Positions 33,138-42,066 are shown, numbered from the stretch's first letter. The stretch: 64,000 bases of DNA from an uncultured Oscillospiraceae bacterium (GCA_947624985.1 CANQMO010000006.1:1-64000); one strand, 5' to 3'. The notes: generated by a model from the sequence alone, not told the origin. Program-made: numbers and translations.

Positions 33138-33190
33138 CGTTCTGACATCTTGTCAGAACGCAGTATAGCATCGTTCTGACACGGCGTCAA
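33138..33190 (-). promoter_or_regulatory. Promoter and triple half-site operator of the flavodoxin operon
   Basis: Minus strand: TTGACG (33190-33185), 17 bp, TATACT (33167-33162). Three copies of a 9-mer alternate in orientation on the plus strand: CGTTCTGAC (33138-33146), GTCAGAACG (33152-33160), CGTTCTGAC (33172-33180). They form two perfect overlapping palindromes with spacers of 5 and 11 bases; the second straddles the -10. This strongly suggests repression by the TetR protein of the operon. Confidence 0.85.
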
Positions 33191-33260
33191 TATATTTTTC
33201 ATATGGGCTATCCGCGATTATGTGTGGGCAGGCTGCCCTTGCGCTTAGGGGGGTGCCGGA

Positions 33261-33287
33261 GTATAATGACGCCAAGGATCATTATAC
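33261..33287. promoter_or_regulatory. 9-bp inverted repeat upstream of the EamA gene
   Basis: GTATAATGA (33261-33269) and TCATTATAC (33279-33287), a perfect inverted repeat with a nine-base spacer; each arm contains TATAAT in one orientation. Could be an operator over a promoter, or a remnant. Confidence 0.4.
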
Positions 33288-33395
33288 CGAAAATGCCGAT
33301 CGGGCTCCCGGCTGGCGCCGCAACCGCGCGACATGGCATGACAACTGGCAGGAAAACAGACAACACGATGGATCGGGGTTTAGGGAAACGGACCA

Positions 33396-33998
33396 ATGGA
33401 TAAAAAAGCACTTGCGAAATATCTTTGCGCCTTGCTGTTGTTTGGCTTGAACGGCATCATCGCAAGCAATATCGCCCTCGACAGTTATGAGATCGTTTTT
33501 CTAAGAACGATGATCGGCAGTGTTCTTCTGATCGTGCTTTTCTTAGCGGGCAACACTTGGGGGCTATTCTGCGGCGCGATGTCGGCGGTCATGTATTCCT
33601 TCATGGTGACGCTGAATCGCAAGGCGAAAGAGATCACCGGTCTGGAAAACGCGGTGATACAGCTGACAGTCAGCTTCCTTGCTGTCGCGGTTTTCGTTGG
33701 GTTTAAGCAGGCGTTCGTTATCGATGTCCCGCGCGAGGCGTGGGGATGGATCCTTGTTCTCGGTATCGTCAATACGGGGATCGGCTGTTATCTGTATTTC
33801 TCTCCGCTTGCAAAGCTGCCTGTCCAAACGGTCGCCATCTGCGGTTATCTCGAACCGCTGTCCGCCGTCGTATTTGCCGCGCTTTTGTTGGGAGAGAAGA
33901 TGACGGCGCCTCAAATCGTGGGCGCGGTTTGCATTATTGGCGGCGCCATGATCGGTGAACTTGTCAAGAAAAGAAATACAAATTCCAGTTTATCTTAG
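33396..33998 (+). pseudogene. EamA/DMT-family transporter with internal deletion
   Basis: 200 codons, against about 290-300 for the family. The first two helices (YLCALLLFGLNGIIASNIAL, then IVFLRTMIGSVLLIVLFLAG) pass directly into the second EamA repeat (WGLFCGAMSAVMYSFMVTLN ... GEKMTAPQIVGAVCIIGGAM). The helices that normally end the first repeat are missing, about 90 residues, without breaking the frame. It may be a non-functional relic or a shortened transporter. The ribosome site is weak (AGGGAAACGG). Substrate unknown. Confidence 0.65.
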
Positions 33999-34065
33999 TT
34001 TTCCTCTGGAAGTCCCGTATTTTCAAGGTGTTTTGCCTGTCAAATGCTCTGGCCTTATGTATTTT

Positions 34066-34109
34066 CCCTTGTTTTTGCCCTTACGGGCCGAAACAAGGGA
34101 AAGTTTTTT
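34066..34109 (+). terminator. Terminator after the EamA gene
   Basis: CCCTTGTTT...AAACAAGGG with an inner GCCC/GGGC, followed by AAG and T6. The rest of 33999-34326 is AT-rich; a promoter for the next gene is likely close to TATACTATATA near 34280. Confidence 0.8.
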
Positions 34110-34326
34110 GCTCCCCGCCGACTACCTTAACTTCCAAACAGAAAACAGTACCGCCGGCTTCGGCGGTGCGTACATAGATATTCAGGATATAGACTCATGC
34201 ATCAAAAATTAAACGATGGTAAAAATTAATTCCCGTTATTTAACGCGCTTTCAATAGACGTTTGAGTTCCGGGCAGCTATACTATATACAGAATCGATTC
34301 AGAAATCGTGAAGGAGATAGTTGAAC

Positions 34327-35364
34327 ATGACAATAGGAGATGTTATCAAAAAATACAGAAAGAATAAAGGTATGACACAGGAGGCAATGGCTGCTCGTCT
34401 CGGCGTGACCGCTCCCGCTGTGAATAAATGGGAAAAAGGTAACACGTTGCCGGATGTCGCTTTGCTTGCTCCAATCGCACGGCTGCTTGGTATTACTACA
34501 GATGAACTTCTGTCCTTTAAAGATGAGCTGACAGACGAAGAAATTGACCAATATCTTTCAAAGATTCAAAAGGACTTGGAGAGCAAAGGCTTCCATGATG
34601 TATTTCTTTCCGTAAAGGAAAAAGTCGAGGAATATCCTAATTGCGAAAAGCTGATTTGGCAGGCGGCAGTCATTCTGGACGCAAAACGAATGACAACAGA
34701 ACTTCCAAACAAAGACAGGTATGATAATGTGATATCCGGATGGTATGAGAGGTGTTTGCTCTCAACGGACGAACGGATCCGTGATCAGGCAGCGGATTCG
34801 CTGTTCCATATGTTTATTCGGAATGAGGATTATGAAAAAGCAGCTCAATATTTGGATTATTTCTCTCTGGAAAATCCAGAACGCAAGCGCAAGGAGGCAC
34901 TTGTAAACAGTAAAACAGGAAAACGAACGGAAGCCTACCGCGCATACGAGGAATTGATTTATATCGGATATCAGCACATACAGATGACGTTGAATGATCT
35001 GCGCATCCTCTACATGGAGGACGATGATCATGAAATGGCAAAAAAGCTGGTTGAAGTTTCGTCCTCTGCTGCATCCACATTTGAAATGGGTAAATATAAT
35101 GAGATCTGTTGGGGACTGGATGTTGCAGCATGGGAAAAGGATGTTGCGTGGACAGCACAGCTTATGCGAGAGATCTTGGATAGTATTGGAACGATAGGTG
35201 ATTTTACAAAATCAAAGCTTTATCAACATATGGCGCTGAAAACGGTCGATCCTGATTTTTCGGCCGTCGTAAAGCGGGAGCTTTTGAAGTCTCTTGGAGA
35301 TGAATCGTTCAATTATATGCAGGGAAATGAAGATTGGGAGAAACTGAAAAGCGATGTTTATTAG
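34327..35364 (+). CDS. XRE-family regulator with long helical C-terminus
   Basis: 345 residues. An N-terminal Cro/C1 helix-turn-helix (VIKKYRKNKGMTQEAMAARL, GVTAPAVNKWEKGNTLPDV) is followed by a C-terminal alpha-helical domain with TPR-like spacing (residues about 80-330). ATG at 34327 is preceded by GAAGGAG; a TTG at 34321 is only four bases after it. Proteins of this layout often sense peptides or act as standalone regulators in Clostridia. Base composition is visibly more AT-rich than the surrounding genes, which suggests acquisition. Confidence 0.85.
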   Translation: MTIGDVIKKYRKNKGMTQEAMAARLGVTAPAVNKWEKGNTLPDVALLAPIARLLGITTDELLSFKDELTDEEIDQYLSKIQKDLESKGFHDVFLSVKEKVEEYPNCEKLIWQAAVILDAKRMTTELPNKDRYDNVISGWYERCLLSTDERIRDQAADSLFHMFIRNEDYEKAAQYLDYFSLENPERKRKEALVNSKTGKRTEAYRAYEELIYIGYQHIQMTLNDLRILYMEDDDHEMAKKLVEVSSSAASTFEMGKYNEICWGLDVAAWEKDVAWTAQLMREILDSIGTIGDFTKSKLYQHMALKTVDPDFSAVVKRELLKSLGDESFNYMQGNEDWEKLKSDVY

Positions 35365-35441
35365 TAACCCCATTAAATCGTTAGGGCAACTGTTTTTGAG
35401 GTAAAAAATCTGACATTAAGCCGTTTTAGAACGTGAACTTT

Positions 35442-35477
35442 GAGGGGCAAGGTGTTTATACCTTACCCCTCGATTTT
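35442..35477 (+). terminator. Terminator after the XRE regulator
   Basis: GAGGGGCAAGGT...ACCTTACCCCTC with one mismatch, then GATTTT. Confidence 0.7.
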
Positions 35478-35674
35478 GCGTATTGTAAGCTCGTGTGAAA
35501 TCGTATAACGGGATAAGGTGAGCAAACTGCGATAAACCCTTTGTTTTCAGGGCTTCCGGAGGACTTTATTACCGATCTGTAACGGGTGGTAACAGCCTAA
35601 GATTTTGACGGTTTCAAATTCCCGTTGCCGAAGAGTGGATCAGAGCGGCAAATCGGTAAACTGCGGATACCCTT
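35478..35674. other. Intergenic stretch without a recognisable gene
   Basis: The rest of the roughly 310-base gap between the XRE regulator and the MATE gene (35365-35674). No open frame with a ribosome site, no clear promoter and no terminator pointing out of the MATE gene was seen. Confidence 0.5.
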
Positions 35675-37018
35675 TCATATCACTTTAAACCGCTTCCACC
35701 TACCGGATTTTTGCCGGGCCAGGAAGATCGCCGCCCGAACCGTCCAGTCCGCCGCCATGGCGAAGGCGATGCCGATCACGCCCATGCGCAGCGTCAGCCC
35801 CAGGATGTAGGACAGCACCAGCCGGCAGCCCAGTGTGGACGCTACGGACACGACCATGGTGTATTTCACGTCCCCCGCCGCCCGCAGGCCGGAGCTCAGG
35901 CCCCCGCTGAAGGGATAGACGAAGGCGTTGAACACGTTGTGGATGACCACCAGCTGGAACACCAGAGCCTTCGTCTCCGGCTCCAGGGCGTATACCCGCA
36001 TGAAAAGCGGCGTGGCCGCCAGAATGAGCCCGTTCCAGACCACGGAGATGGCTACTGTAAGCCGATTGAGCTTTTTGAGATACGCCGCCGCGGCCTCCGT
36101 ATCCCCCGCGCCCATGCACCGGCCTATGACCGTGATATACACCGGCCCCATGGCCACCCCCGCCAGCGCCGCCAGGGACCAGATACTTTGCGCCACGCCG
36201 TTGGCCGCGATCTGGTAGGTGCCGAACAGGGCCACGATGCTGGAAAGGGCCACCTTCACCAGCTGGAAGATGCCGTTTTCCGCCCCGTTGGGAACGGCCA
36301 CGCCCAGGATGCTCTTCAGCATGGGCCCATCCCAGCGGAAGATCCATGCCTTCTCATAGGCTACCTCCCGCCTGGGTCCGAAGCACAGCGCCGTGATGGC
36401 TGCGGCGGAGAACACCCGGGCGATCAGGGACGGCCAGGCCACGCCCGCCACCCCGGCCTTCAGCACGAACACGCCGATCAGGTTGCCGATGACGTTGATG
36501 ACATTGGAAATAACGGAGATATACATGGTCACTTTCGTCTTGCCGATGCTGCGGTAGACGGCGGCTCCCGCGTTGTACACAGCCAGTGCCGGATAGGAGT
36601 AGGCGGAGATGCGCAGATAGGTTACGCAGGCGGCCATCACGTCCCCCTCCACCTTGCCGAACAGCAGCCGCAGGATAGACCGGCCCGCCGCCAGCACCAG
36701 GATCATCAGCGCCAGGGAGAACACCGTGGAGAACATCAGAAGCTGGCTGGCGGAGCGCCCGGCGCTGGACCTGTCGGCCCGGCCAAGATACTGGCTCACT
36801 ACCACCGCGCCGCCGGAGGCCAGTGCGGTGAAGAAGTAAATGAAGATGGTGTTGAACTGGTTGACCAGAGACACGCCGGATACGGCGGCCTCTCCCGCGT
36901 AGCTGATGACCAGTGTATCCGCCAGGCCCACCAGCATGGCCAGAAGCTGCTCAAGAAACAGCGGCACGATCATCGCCCGCAGTTGCCGGTTCGTAAACAC
37001 CACGCTCTTCGTCATCAT
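35675..37018 (-). CDS. MATE-family multidrug/sodium antiporter
   Basis: 447-residue membrane protein with twelve hydrophobic spans in two similar halves, exporting cationic drugs or metabolites in exchange for Na+ or H+. MIVPLFLEQLLAMLVGLADT is the conserved first helix, and VSLVNQFNTIFIYFFTALAS with GGAVVVSQYLGR is typical of NorM/DinF-like proteins. ATG at 37018 follows GGAGG by five bases. The leader contains a promoter and a terminator-like hairpin placed at the transcript's 5' end, suggesting attenuation. Confidence 0.93.
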   Translation of the reverse strand: MMTKSVVFTNRQLRAMIVPLFLEQLLAMLVGLADTLVISYAGEAAVSGVSLVNQFNTIFIYFFTALASGGAVVVSQYLGRADRSSAGRSASQLLMFSTVFSLALMILVLAAGRSILRLLFGKVEGDVMAACVTYLRISAYSYPALAVYNAGAAVYRSIGKTKVTMYISVISNVINVIGNLIGVFVLKAGVAGVAWPSLIARVFSAAAITALCFGPRREVAYEKAWIFRWDGPMLKSILGVAVPNGAENGIFQLVKVALSSIVALFGTYQIAANGVAQSIWSLAALAGVAMGPVYITVIGRCMGAGDTEAAAAYLKKLNRLTVAISVVWNGLILAATPLFMRVYALEPETKALVFQLVVIHNVFNAFVYPFSGGLSSGLRAAGDVKYTMVVSVASTLGCRLVLSYILGLTLRMGVIGIAFAMAADWTVRAAIFLARQKSGRWKRFKVI

Positions 37019-37022
37019 ACCT

Positions 37023-37103
37023 GCCTCCAATACAAAAATGCGGACACCGGGGAGCGCCGCTCTCCATGTCCGCATTATAACTGTTTGATCTCGTTATATC
37101 AAA
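37023..37103 (-). promoter_or_regulatory. MATE gene promoter and 5' attenuator-like hairpin
   Basis: Minus strand: TTGATA (37102-37097), 17 bp, TATAAT (37079-37074). The transcript should begin in or beside a hairpin with a perfect outer stem ATGCGGACA/TGTCCGCAT (37075-37038), followed at once by TTTTTGTATT and then the GGAGG ribosome site. This is an intrinsic-terminator shape between promoter and gene. A palindrome TTTGAT...ATCAAA (37084-37103) overlaps the -35 and could be an operator. Confidence 0.65.
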
Positions 37104-37326
37104 TACCTTGTTTATATGCCTTATCCATGCCCAAAAAGCATGAAATGAAATAGTAGACAGCTAGGGCCACAAACAATAGGCTCGGTAGGTAAGGCCCAGA
37201 AACAGCTTCAGGACGATATACAAAGCATTGATGACGATGCTACGATAGAGATTCACGTCTGTGCGGAAACGCACATCGGCCAGATACCGCGCCCCAAGGA
37301 TCAAGACGCCCTGGGGGCGCACAGGC
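37104..37326. other. Stretch with weak coding remnants
   Basis: Between the MATE promoter and the mobile-element fragment. On the plus strand one frame reads LQDDIQSIDDDATIEIHVCA, then ETHIGQIPRPK, without start or stop context. This may be a further piece of a decayed gene, but I do not recognise it. Confidence 0.35.
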
Positions 37327-37603
37327 TCGGAGCGCCAGCGGCTGGTCTGGGCTATCCGCAAGATCACCGGGGCTGAAAGCAAGTACATGGGAACGCCAGC
37401 TTCGCCTACAGGTGGACTACTTCACCATCGACCGCAACGGCAACGTGACCTTCGATGCCTGCGCCGATTCATCCTGCAAGGTCAGGAAGGCAGTGGCCAA
37501 ATTGAAGGCCATGAAGCTCGATGAAGTTGTAAGAAAGGCGGAAGTCTGCATTGAGGAAAAAAGGGCGCCTGTATCTACTCCATTTTCCCCTATTAGTTTA
37601 TAG
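37327..37603 (+). pseudogene. Frameshifted mobile-element gene fragment
   Basis: Two frames join into one recognisable protein stretch: SERQRLVWAIRKITGAESKY, then MGTP (frame of 37327, to about 37398), continuing in the next frame as LQVDYFTIDRNGNVTFD... (from about 37406). Together they resemble the N-terminal region of a protein encoded on many Clostridia conjugative elements (pattern: residue-modified ... K-Y-x-G-x-P-x-x-A-Y-x-V-x-x-x-T-I-D), often loosely labelled virulence-related. The start is missing and the frame shifts near 37400, so it is decayed. Confidence 0.5.
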
Positions 37604-37630
37604 AATCTCGTCATTTTCGCCCTCGTAGTA

Positions 37631-37668
37631 TGGACCTGTTACAATTCTTTCGTTTTGTAACAGGTCCA
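37631..37668. repeat. Perfect 13-bp inverted repeat
   Basis: TGGACCTGTTACA (37631-37643) and TGTAACAGGTCCA (37656-37668) around a 12-base AT-rich loop. No T-run follows on either side. It lies just beyond the mobile-element fragment and could be an element end or recombination site. The remaining bases to 37940 are AT-rich; no gene is supported there. Confidence 0.55.
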
Positions 37669-37940
37669 CTCGTATGACTTTAAATGTATTTTACCTTCAT
37701 GTACTGATTGAGTATATATTGCATATTTTGCGATCAGATAAAATCGCTACTGTGATTCGTATCAATGGGGAGGTAGGTCAAATAGTCGCTACGAATCCAT
37801 CCTTGATACAGGTCGTATCCGTTAGCATCTTCCACATATCGCCGGATCCTTACGACATCCGAATACTATACAGATTTAATAAGACTTAACCGGGATAATT
37901 TTTTATTTCAACAATTATAGCACAATTATTCTTCTTTTTA

Positions 37941-39230
37941 TCACGTTAAATACTGAAAGCTCATAGGGTCCATGGGCGCTGCGGTAGCGCTTGCCCTTAC
38001 CTCAAAATGCAAATGGGGGCCAGTGGAATTACCCGTTGAACCGACATAGCCAACAATTTGCCCTTGGGAAACGGTTTCCCCTTGGGAGACGGTGATTTTG
38101 GACATATGACCATACAATGTGGTATAGCCGTTTCCATGGTTTATCATCACACAATTGCCGTAGCCGCCATTCCAACCGGCCAAAATTACTGTGCCACCGC
38201 TAGCAGCCCATATGTTTGAACCGTAGCTGGCTCCAATATCAACGCCGTTGTGGGAACGAGTGTATCCGTACAATGAAAGATACCGGGGCCCGAATTTGGA
38301 TGTCAAATACTTTGTGTAGCTTGGCCATATCATCCACGACCCACTGCTGGATGCTGTGGCATCGCTCGCAGTGGGCGCGCTGTTCCCACCTTGAGATCGC
38401 TGAGCAGCTAGGGCTGCAAGTCGTGCAGCTTCCTCTGCGGCTCTGGCATTCGCTAACTCCTTTTCTTTCTCTATGATGAGCGCGGATACTTCAGCCTGGG
38501 TCCGCTCCTCCTGCTCCATGACTTCGTTGTACTCGTCAATGTTGCTTTCCATTTGCTCAATGAGAAGGCAGGCGGAGGCAATATCTGTTTCAAGCTGTGT
38601 TTTCTTTGTTTCTAGCTCCTGTCGGTTGACAGTGTTTTTCGCATACATCTCCTCGGCCTGGGCCTCTAATGCCTCTACGTTCTCGCGGGCCGCGATATAA
38701 TCTGCCTCTAGCCGCTCATCATAATCCATGACCTCATTTACAAGGTCTAATCGTGTAAGAAAGTCGGAGAAACTAGTCGCTCGGAATAAAACATCCAAAT
38801 AGCTGATATTGGAATTTTCCTCCATCTCACGGACACGAGTAAGCCATAGTTCACGCTGGTATTCTTCTTTTCCTCTGGCCTCTGCAAGGTCGCTCTGTAT
38901 GTTTGAGAGCAGGCTGTCGATAATGTCGATCTGTTCCTGGATAACGTCCAGTTCCTCCTGGGCCGCCAAGTTCTTTTTATCCAGGATCAGCTTCTTCTCC
39001 AAGGTGTTGACCTTTTCATAATCCAGGCTGTCAATCTCTGCCTGTATCTCATCCATCCGCCTCTGGATCTCGCTCTTTTGGGCATTGAGGTCGTCGATTT
39101 CCGTCTGGATGGATTCACTTGTTGAAGCGTAAGCTCTATTTCCGCCCAAAAAGTCGGCGAATGACATGACCATCGAAAAAACGAGAATTGCCCCTGCGCT
39201 TTTAATCAGTTTATCTTTCAAGTAAAACAT
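37941..39230 (-). CDS. Secreted coiled-coil M23 peptidase (EnvC-like murein hydrolase factor)
   Basis: About 429 residues. The start at 39230 gives a signal peptide (MFYLKDKLIKSAGAILVFSM, VMSFADFLGG, cleavage near AYA-S). A long coiled coil follows (residues about 40-270, e.g. LNAQKSEIQRRMDEIQAEID), then a Ser/Ala linker and a C-terminal LytM/M23 domain with zinc ligands (HNGVDIGASYGS; GYTTLYGHMSKI; GPHLHFEVR). All metal and catalytic His appear intact, so it should cut peptidoglycan peptides. It is divergent from the LytTR two-component system and more AT-rich than the flanking housekeeping genes. Confidence 0.88.
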   Translation of the reverse strand: MFYLKDKLIKSAGAILVFSMVMSFADFLGGNRAYASTSESIQTEIDDLNAQKSEIQRRMDEIQAEIDSLDYEKVNTLEKKLILDKKNLAAQEELDVIQEQIDIIDSLLSNIQSDLAEARGKEEYQRELWLTRVREMEENSNISYLDVLFRATSFSDFLTRLDLVNEVMDYDERLEADYIAARENVEALEAQAEEMYAKNTVNRQELETKKTQLETDIASACLLIEQMESNIDEYNEVMEQEERTQAEVSALIIEKEKELANARAAEEAARLAALAAQRSQGGNSAPTASDATASSSGSWMIWPSYTKYLTSKFGPRYLSLYGYTRSHNGVDIGASYGSNIWAASGGTVILAGWNGGYGNCVMINHGNGYTTLYGHMSKITVSQGETVSQGQIVGYVGSTGNSTGPHLHFEVRASATAAPMDPMSFQYLT

Positions 39231-39476
39231 ATCCCTGGTTCTTTTGAGAAGTCCGCCTACGGCATATACCAAGGCGGGTGAAGCCATATTGCTCAGTCGA
39301 AGTTTGAAACAGCACGTTATCGTTACTTTTTGTAATTTATAGCACGCCTTTTCCTTTTTGTGGACCAAATAACGCAAGAGGGAGGTTTCAGACTGTAAAA
39401 TGCAGATTCTGAAGCTTCCTTGACAGATAGCGCGGAGTTAGTATAAGGTAGAAGAGTACAGAGGGGAGGTGTGGAA

Positions 39477-40187
39477 ATGAGGATCGCGGTATGTGACGAC
39501 AATGAGCCGTTTTGCGGTGCGTTCTGCAATAGGCTGGAAGAACAGTTCACGGCAAAACGGTGGGAGTTTGATTATGAGATGTTTCTGTCAGGCGACGCAC
39601 TCCTGGCCTCCGATCTGACGGACGTGCAAGTGGTGTTTTTGGATATAGATATGCCGGACACCGATGGCATGGAGACAGCCCGGCTGTTGCGGGAAAAGTC
39701 AGAGGACGTGATCATCATATTTGTGACTGCCTTTCCCGAATACGCCCTGAAAGGCTATTGGGTGGGGGCGATGCTATATCTGCTGAAAGAATCTCTGGAC
39801 GAACAGCTCCCGGCCTGTATTGGCGCCATTATAGAGAAGCTGTCCGACGTCCGGAAATATATCAGAGTACAGACGCCGGACAAGTTTCTGAATATGCACA
39901 TAAAGGATATTTTGTACTTTGAGGGGACGCCCGCAAAGAGGGTGATGCTCCACACGCGGACTGGTGAGCCGGTGGTGTGCATAGGCCGTCTGGGGGAATA
40001 TGAGAAGCGGATGACGGAGCTTGATTTTCTGCGGATACAGAAAGGTTATCTTGTGAATATGCGGCACATTGAGGACATCCGCAATTACACGGCCAAGCTC
40101 ACGGACGGCGAGGCCCTTCGCGTCTCCCGGAAGGATTACAGCGAGATCACAAGGCGGTATGTGACGTGGAAAGTGAGGCAGATATAA
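39477..40187 (+). CDS. LytTR-family response regulator (AgrA-like)
   Basis: 236 residues. The receiver domain has VCDDNEPF acidic residues, phospho-Asp in VFLDIDMPD and Lys in LYLLKESL. The C-terminal LytTR DNA-binding domain is clear (YIRVQTPDKFLNMHIKDILY, FLRIQKGYLVNMRHIEDIRN). ATG at 39477 follows AGGGGAGGT; the GTG at 39471 lies inside the ribosome site. It is three bases upstream of its sensor kinase. No AgrB/AgrD peptide genes are adjacent, so the signal is unknown. Confidence 0.93.
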   Translation: MRIAVCDDNEPFCGAFCNRLEEQFTAKRWEFDYEMFLSGDALLASDLTDVQVVFLDIDMPDTDGMETARLLREKSEDVIIIFVTAFPEYALKGYWVGAMLYLLKESLDEQLPACIGAIIEKLSDVRKYIRVQTPDKFLNMHIKDILYFEGTPAKRVMLHTRTGEPVVCIGRLGEYEKRMTELDFLRIQKGYLVNMRHIEDIRNYTAKLTDGEALRVSRKDYSEITRRYVTWKVRQI

Positions 40188-40190
40188 AAA

Positions 40191-41615
40191 ATGAGTGGGC
40201 CAAATACATCCACGTTGGCGACAGCTCTCGCTATGTCCGGCGGCATCTTGGACTGGTATAGTATCGGGTTGCAGATCATAAACTGTGCGGCCTTAGTCCT
40301 TTTGGCAAGTGGCTTTTCCGCAAAAAGACGTGGGAAACGGAAGTATTGGGCATCTATTGCCGTGTTAGTTCTACTGAAGATCGCAACGAACCGGATATAT
40401 ACAGTTTCTGTTTTCTATACTATATTGAAAGCAGGGGGTGTTACGGGCGTCGTATTATCCGGCGAAGCAATCTTGAAAATGGGCGCCGATATGCTTATGT
40501 TGGCGCTTTGGCAGATCTATGCGCTGCAAACCGGGTTTATCAAGGCATTTTTTCTCTCGCTTCTTGGGTCATCCTATTTGAATATTGCCGACACGATCAT
40601 GGGAAATCTGTTGCGCTCATCACTGATCGACCAAGAGGCATTTTCCGGCATCACGAGCGGTGAGATCATCCTGTCGGATTACTGTCAAAAAGCGATCGCA
40701 CTGCTTGTTATTTTTTTCGTATATATATGGGCAAAAAACCACTACCAGAGGAATCTTTCATCCCCTGGTGAATGGCTGCGGGTGATGATCGTCCCATTGT
40801 TTACGCTGATCGCCGGTATACCGCTGGGAAACCTTCTGGCATCGACACCCCATTGGGCGGATTCGCTCTTGATTCTGGCGCTTATGCTATTGGCAGGAGA
40901 CATTGTGTCTGTTCCTTTGGTGAACTACTTGGAGAAGCAACGGGATGTGGAAAAGAACAATCTCATCCTATGCCAAGCCGTGAAACTGGAATCAGAACAT
41001 ATTGCCTCTTTGGAACGCCGTTATACGCAGCAGCGGGCGCAGACCCACGATTTCAAAAATCAGCTTGCCATCCTCCGGGACATGGCCCGGCACAACGCAC
41101 CGCTGGAAGAATTCTCGGCCTATCTCAATTCCATGCTGGAGATCGACATTCCAGGCGTTTTGTACATCAACACCCACCGCACGGTGGTGGACATCATCAT
41201 GAGTGAAAAGTTCCCGGTGGCAAAGGAAAGGGGTATTGACTTTCAGTTCCAGCTTGACGATCTGACGGACTTTCCCATGCCGGACAACGCCTTGGTGGTG
41301 GTGCTGACAAATCTTATTGACAATGCAATCGAAGCCTGCGGGAAGATACCCCAAGTATCGAATCGGCACATTTGGATGCGGATGAAAGTGGAGAAGCAGA
41401 GCGCGCTGCTGGGCATAGATAACACGACCAGTGAGCCAGTGGTGATTCGAGACAATATGGTTCGAACTACCAAAGCCGACACGCTGGCCCATGGCTACGG
41501 GCTTAAAAATGTGGCGGCCATGATAGAGCAAAGCGGCGGGATGTGGTTCATCGAATACCACGACGCAGACAAAAAATTCTGCTTCTCCGCCAGCCTCCCG
41601 ATGAAAATGGAATAA
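40191..41615 (+). CDS. GHKL sensor histidine kinase (AgrC/HPK10-like)
   Basis: 474 residues: six or seven membrane helices in the first 230 residues, a short coiled coil, then the dimerisation helix with phospho-acceptor His (RAQTHDFKNQLAILRDMA) and a GHKL ATPase domain (N-box VLTNLIDNAIEACGK, GYGLKNV as G-box). AgrC relatives sense cyclic peptides through the membrane part. It pairs with the preceding LytTR regulator. Confidence 0.92.
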   Translation: MSGPNTSTLATALAMSGGILDWYSIGLQIINCAALVLLASGFSAKRRGKRKYWASIAVLVLLKIATNRIYTVSVFYTILKAGGVTGVVLSGEAILKMGADMLMLALWQIYALQTGFIKAFFLSLLGSSYLNIADTIMGNLLRSSLIDQEAFSGITSGEIILSDYCQKAIALLVIFFVYIWAKNHYQRNLSSPGEWLRVMIVPLFTLIAGIPLGNLLASTPHWADSLLILALMLLAGDIVSVPLVNYLEKQRDVEKNNLILCQAVKLESEHIASLERRYTQQRAQTHDFKNQLAILRDMARHNAPLEEFSAYLNSMLEIDIPGVLYINTHRTVVDIIMSEKFPVAKERGIDFQFQLDDLTDFPMPDNALVVVLTNLIDNAIEACGKIPQVSNRHIWMRMKVEKQSALLGIDNTTSEPVVIRDNMVRTTKADTLAHGYGLKNVAAMIEQSGGMWFIEYHDADKKFCFSASLPMKME

Positions 41616-41655
41616 GGTTGGAATAGGAAAAAACATAGCTCCACAATCCTGACAA

Positions 41656-41685
41656 GCAGGGCATGATGGTACGCGCATGCCCTGC
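41656..41685. repeat. 10-bp inverted repeat after the kinase gene
   Basis: GCAGGGCATG (41656-41665) and CATGCCCTGC (41676-41685). No T-run follows directly, so a terminator role is doubtful. Confidence 0.45.
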
Positions 41686-41829
41686 TCGCTGGGATTGTAA
41701 CCGTTCATTTTTGACAATTATCTTTCCAAGTATGGTCTTGACGCCATCGTGAAGAAGCCAAACACCGCAGAGGTCGGGACCCCGCAACGGCCACCGCGCC
41801 ATACAAGCAGCGCGGCACATAAAATGCAA

Positions 41830-41856
41830 CGCGCCAGGGCGGAAAGCCTTGGCGCG
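41830..41856 (-). terminator. Terminator candidate for the tRNA transcript
   Basis: Minus strand CGCGCCAAGGC-tttcc-GCCCTGGCGCG (one G-T pair) followed by TTGCATTTTATG. It lies 60 bp past the tRNA end. Confidence 0.6.
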
Positions 41857-41873
41857 TCGGCACAATATAACGA

Positions 41874-41908
41874 TAACGCAGTCGATACCATTGTATCAAA
41901 CTGCGTTA
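41874..41908. repeat. Inverted repeat at the tRNA 3' flank
   Basis: TAACGCAGT (41874-41882) and ACTGCGTTA (41900-41908) with an inner GATAC/GTATC. It begins eight bases beyond the tRNA CCA end on the minus strand. Could be a processing or termination stem, or an attachment-site relic. Confidence 0.5.
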
Positions 41909-41915
41909 CCAGTTA

Positions 41916-41992
<77 letters not shown>

Positions 41993-42007
41993 TCATGTGG
42001 GAATGTT

Positions 42008-42036
42008 ATGATATCATAGCCGCCCGCTGTTGTCAA
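42008..42036 (-). promoter_or_regulatory. Promoter of tRNA-fMet
   Basis: Minus strand TTGACA (42036-42031), 17 bp, TATCAT (42013-42008), ending 15 bases before the tRNA 5' end. Confidence 0.8.
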
Positions 42037-42066
42037 GTGCTTTTTCTGTCGTAAACGCCTGTAAAC

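Noticed and set aside
37674..37889. 71-codon plus-strand frame
   Set aside because: AT-rich, no ribosome site, directly after an inverted repeat; no family seen.
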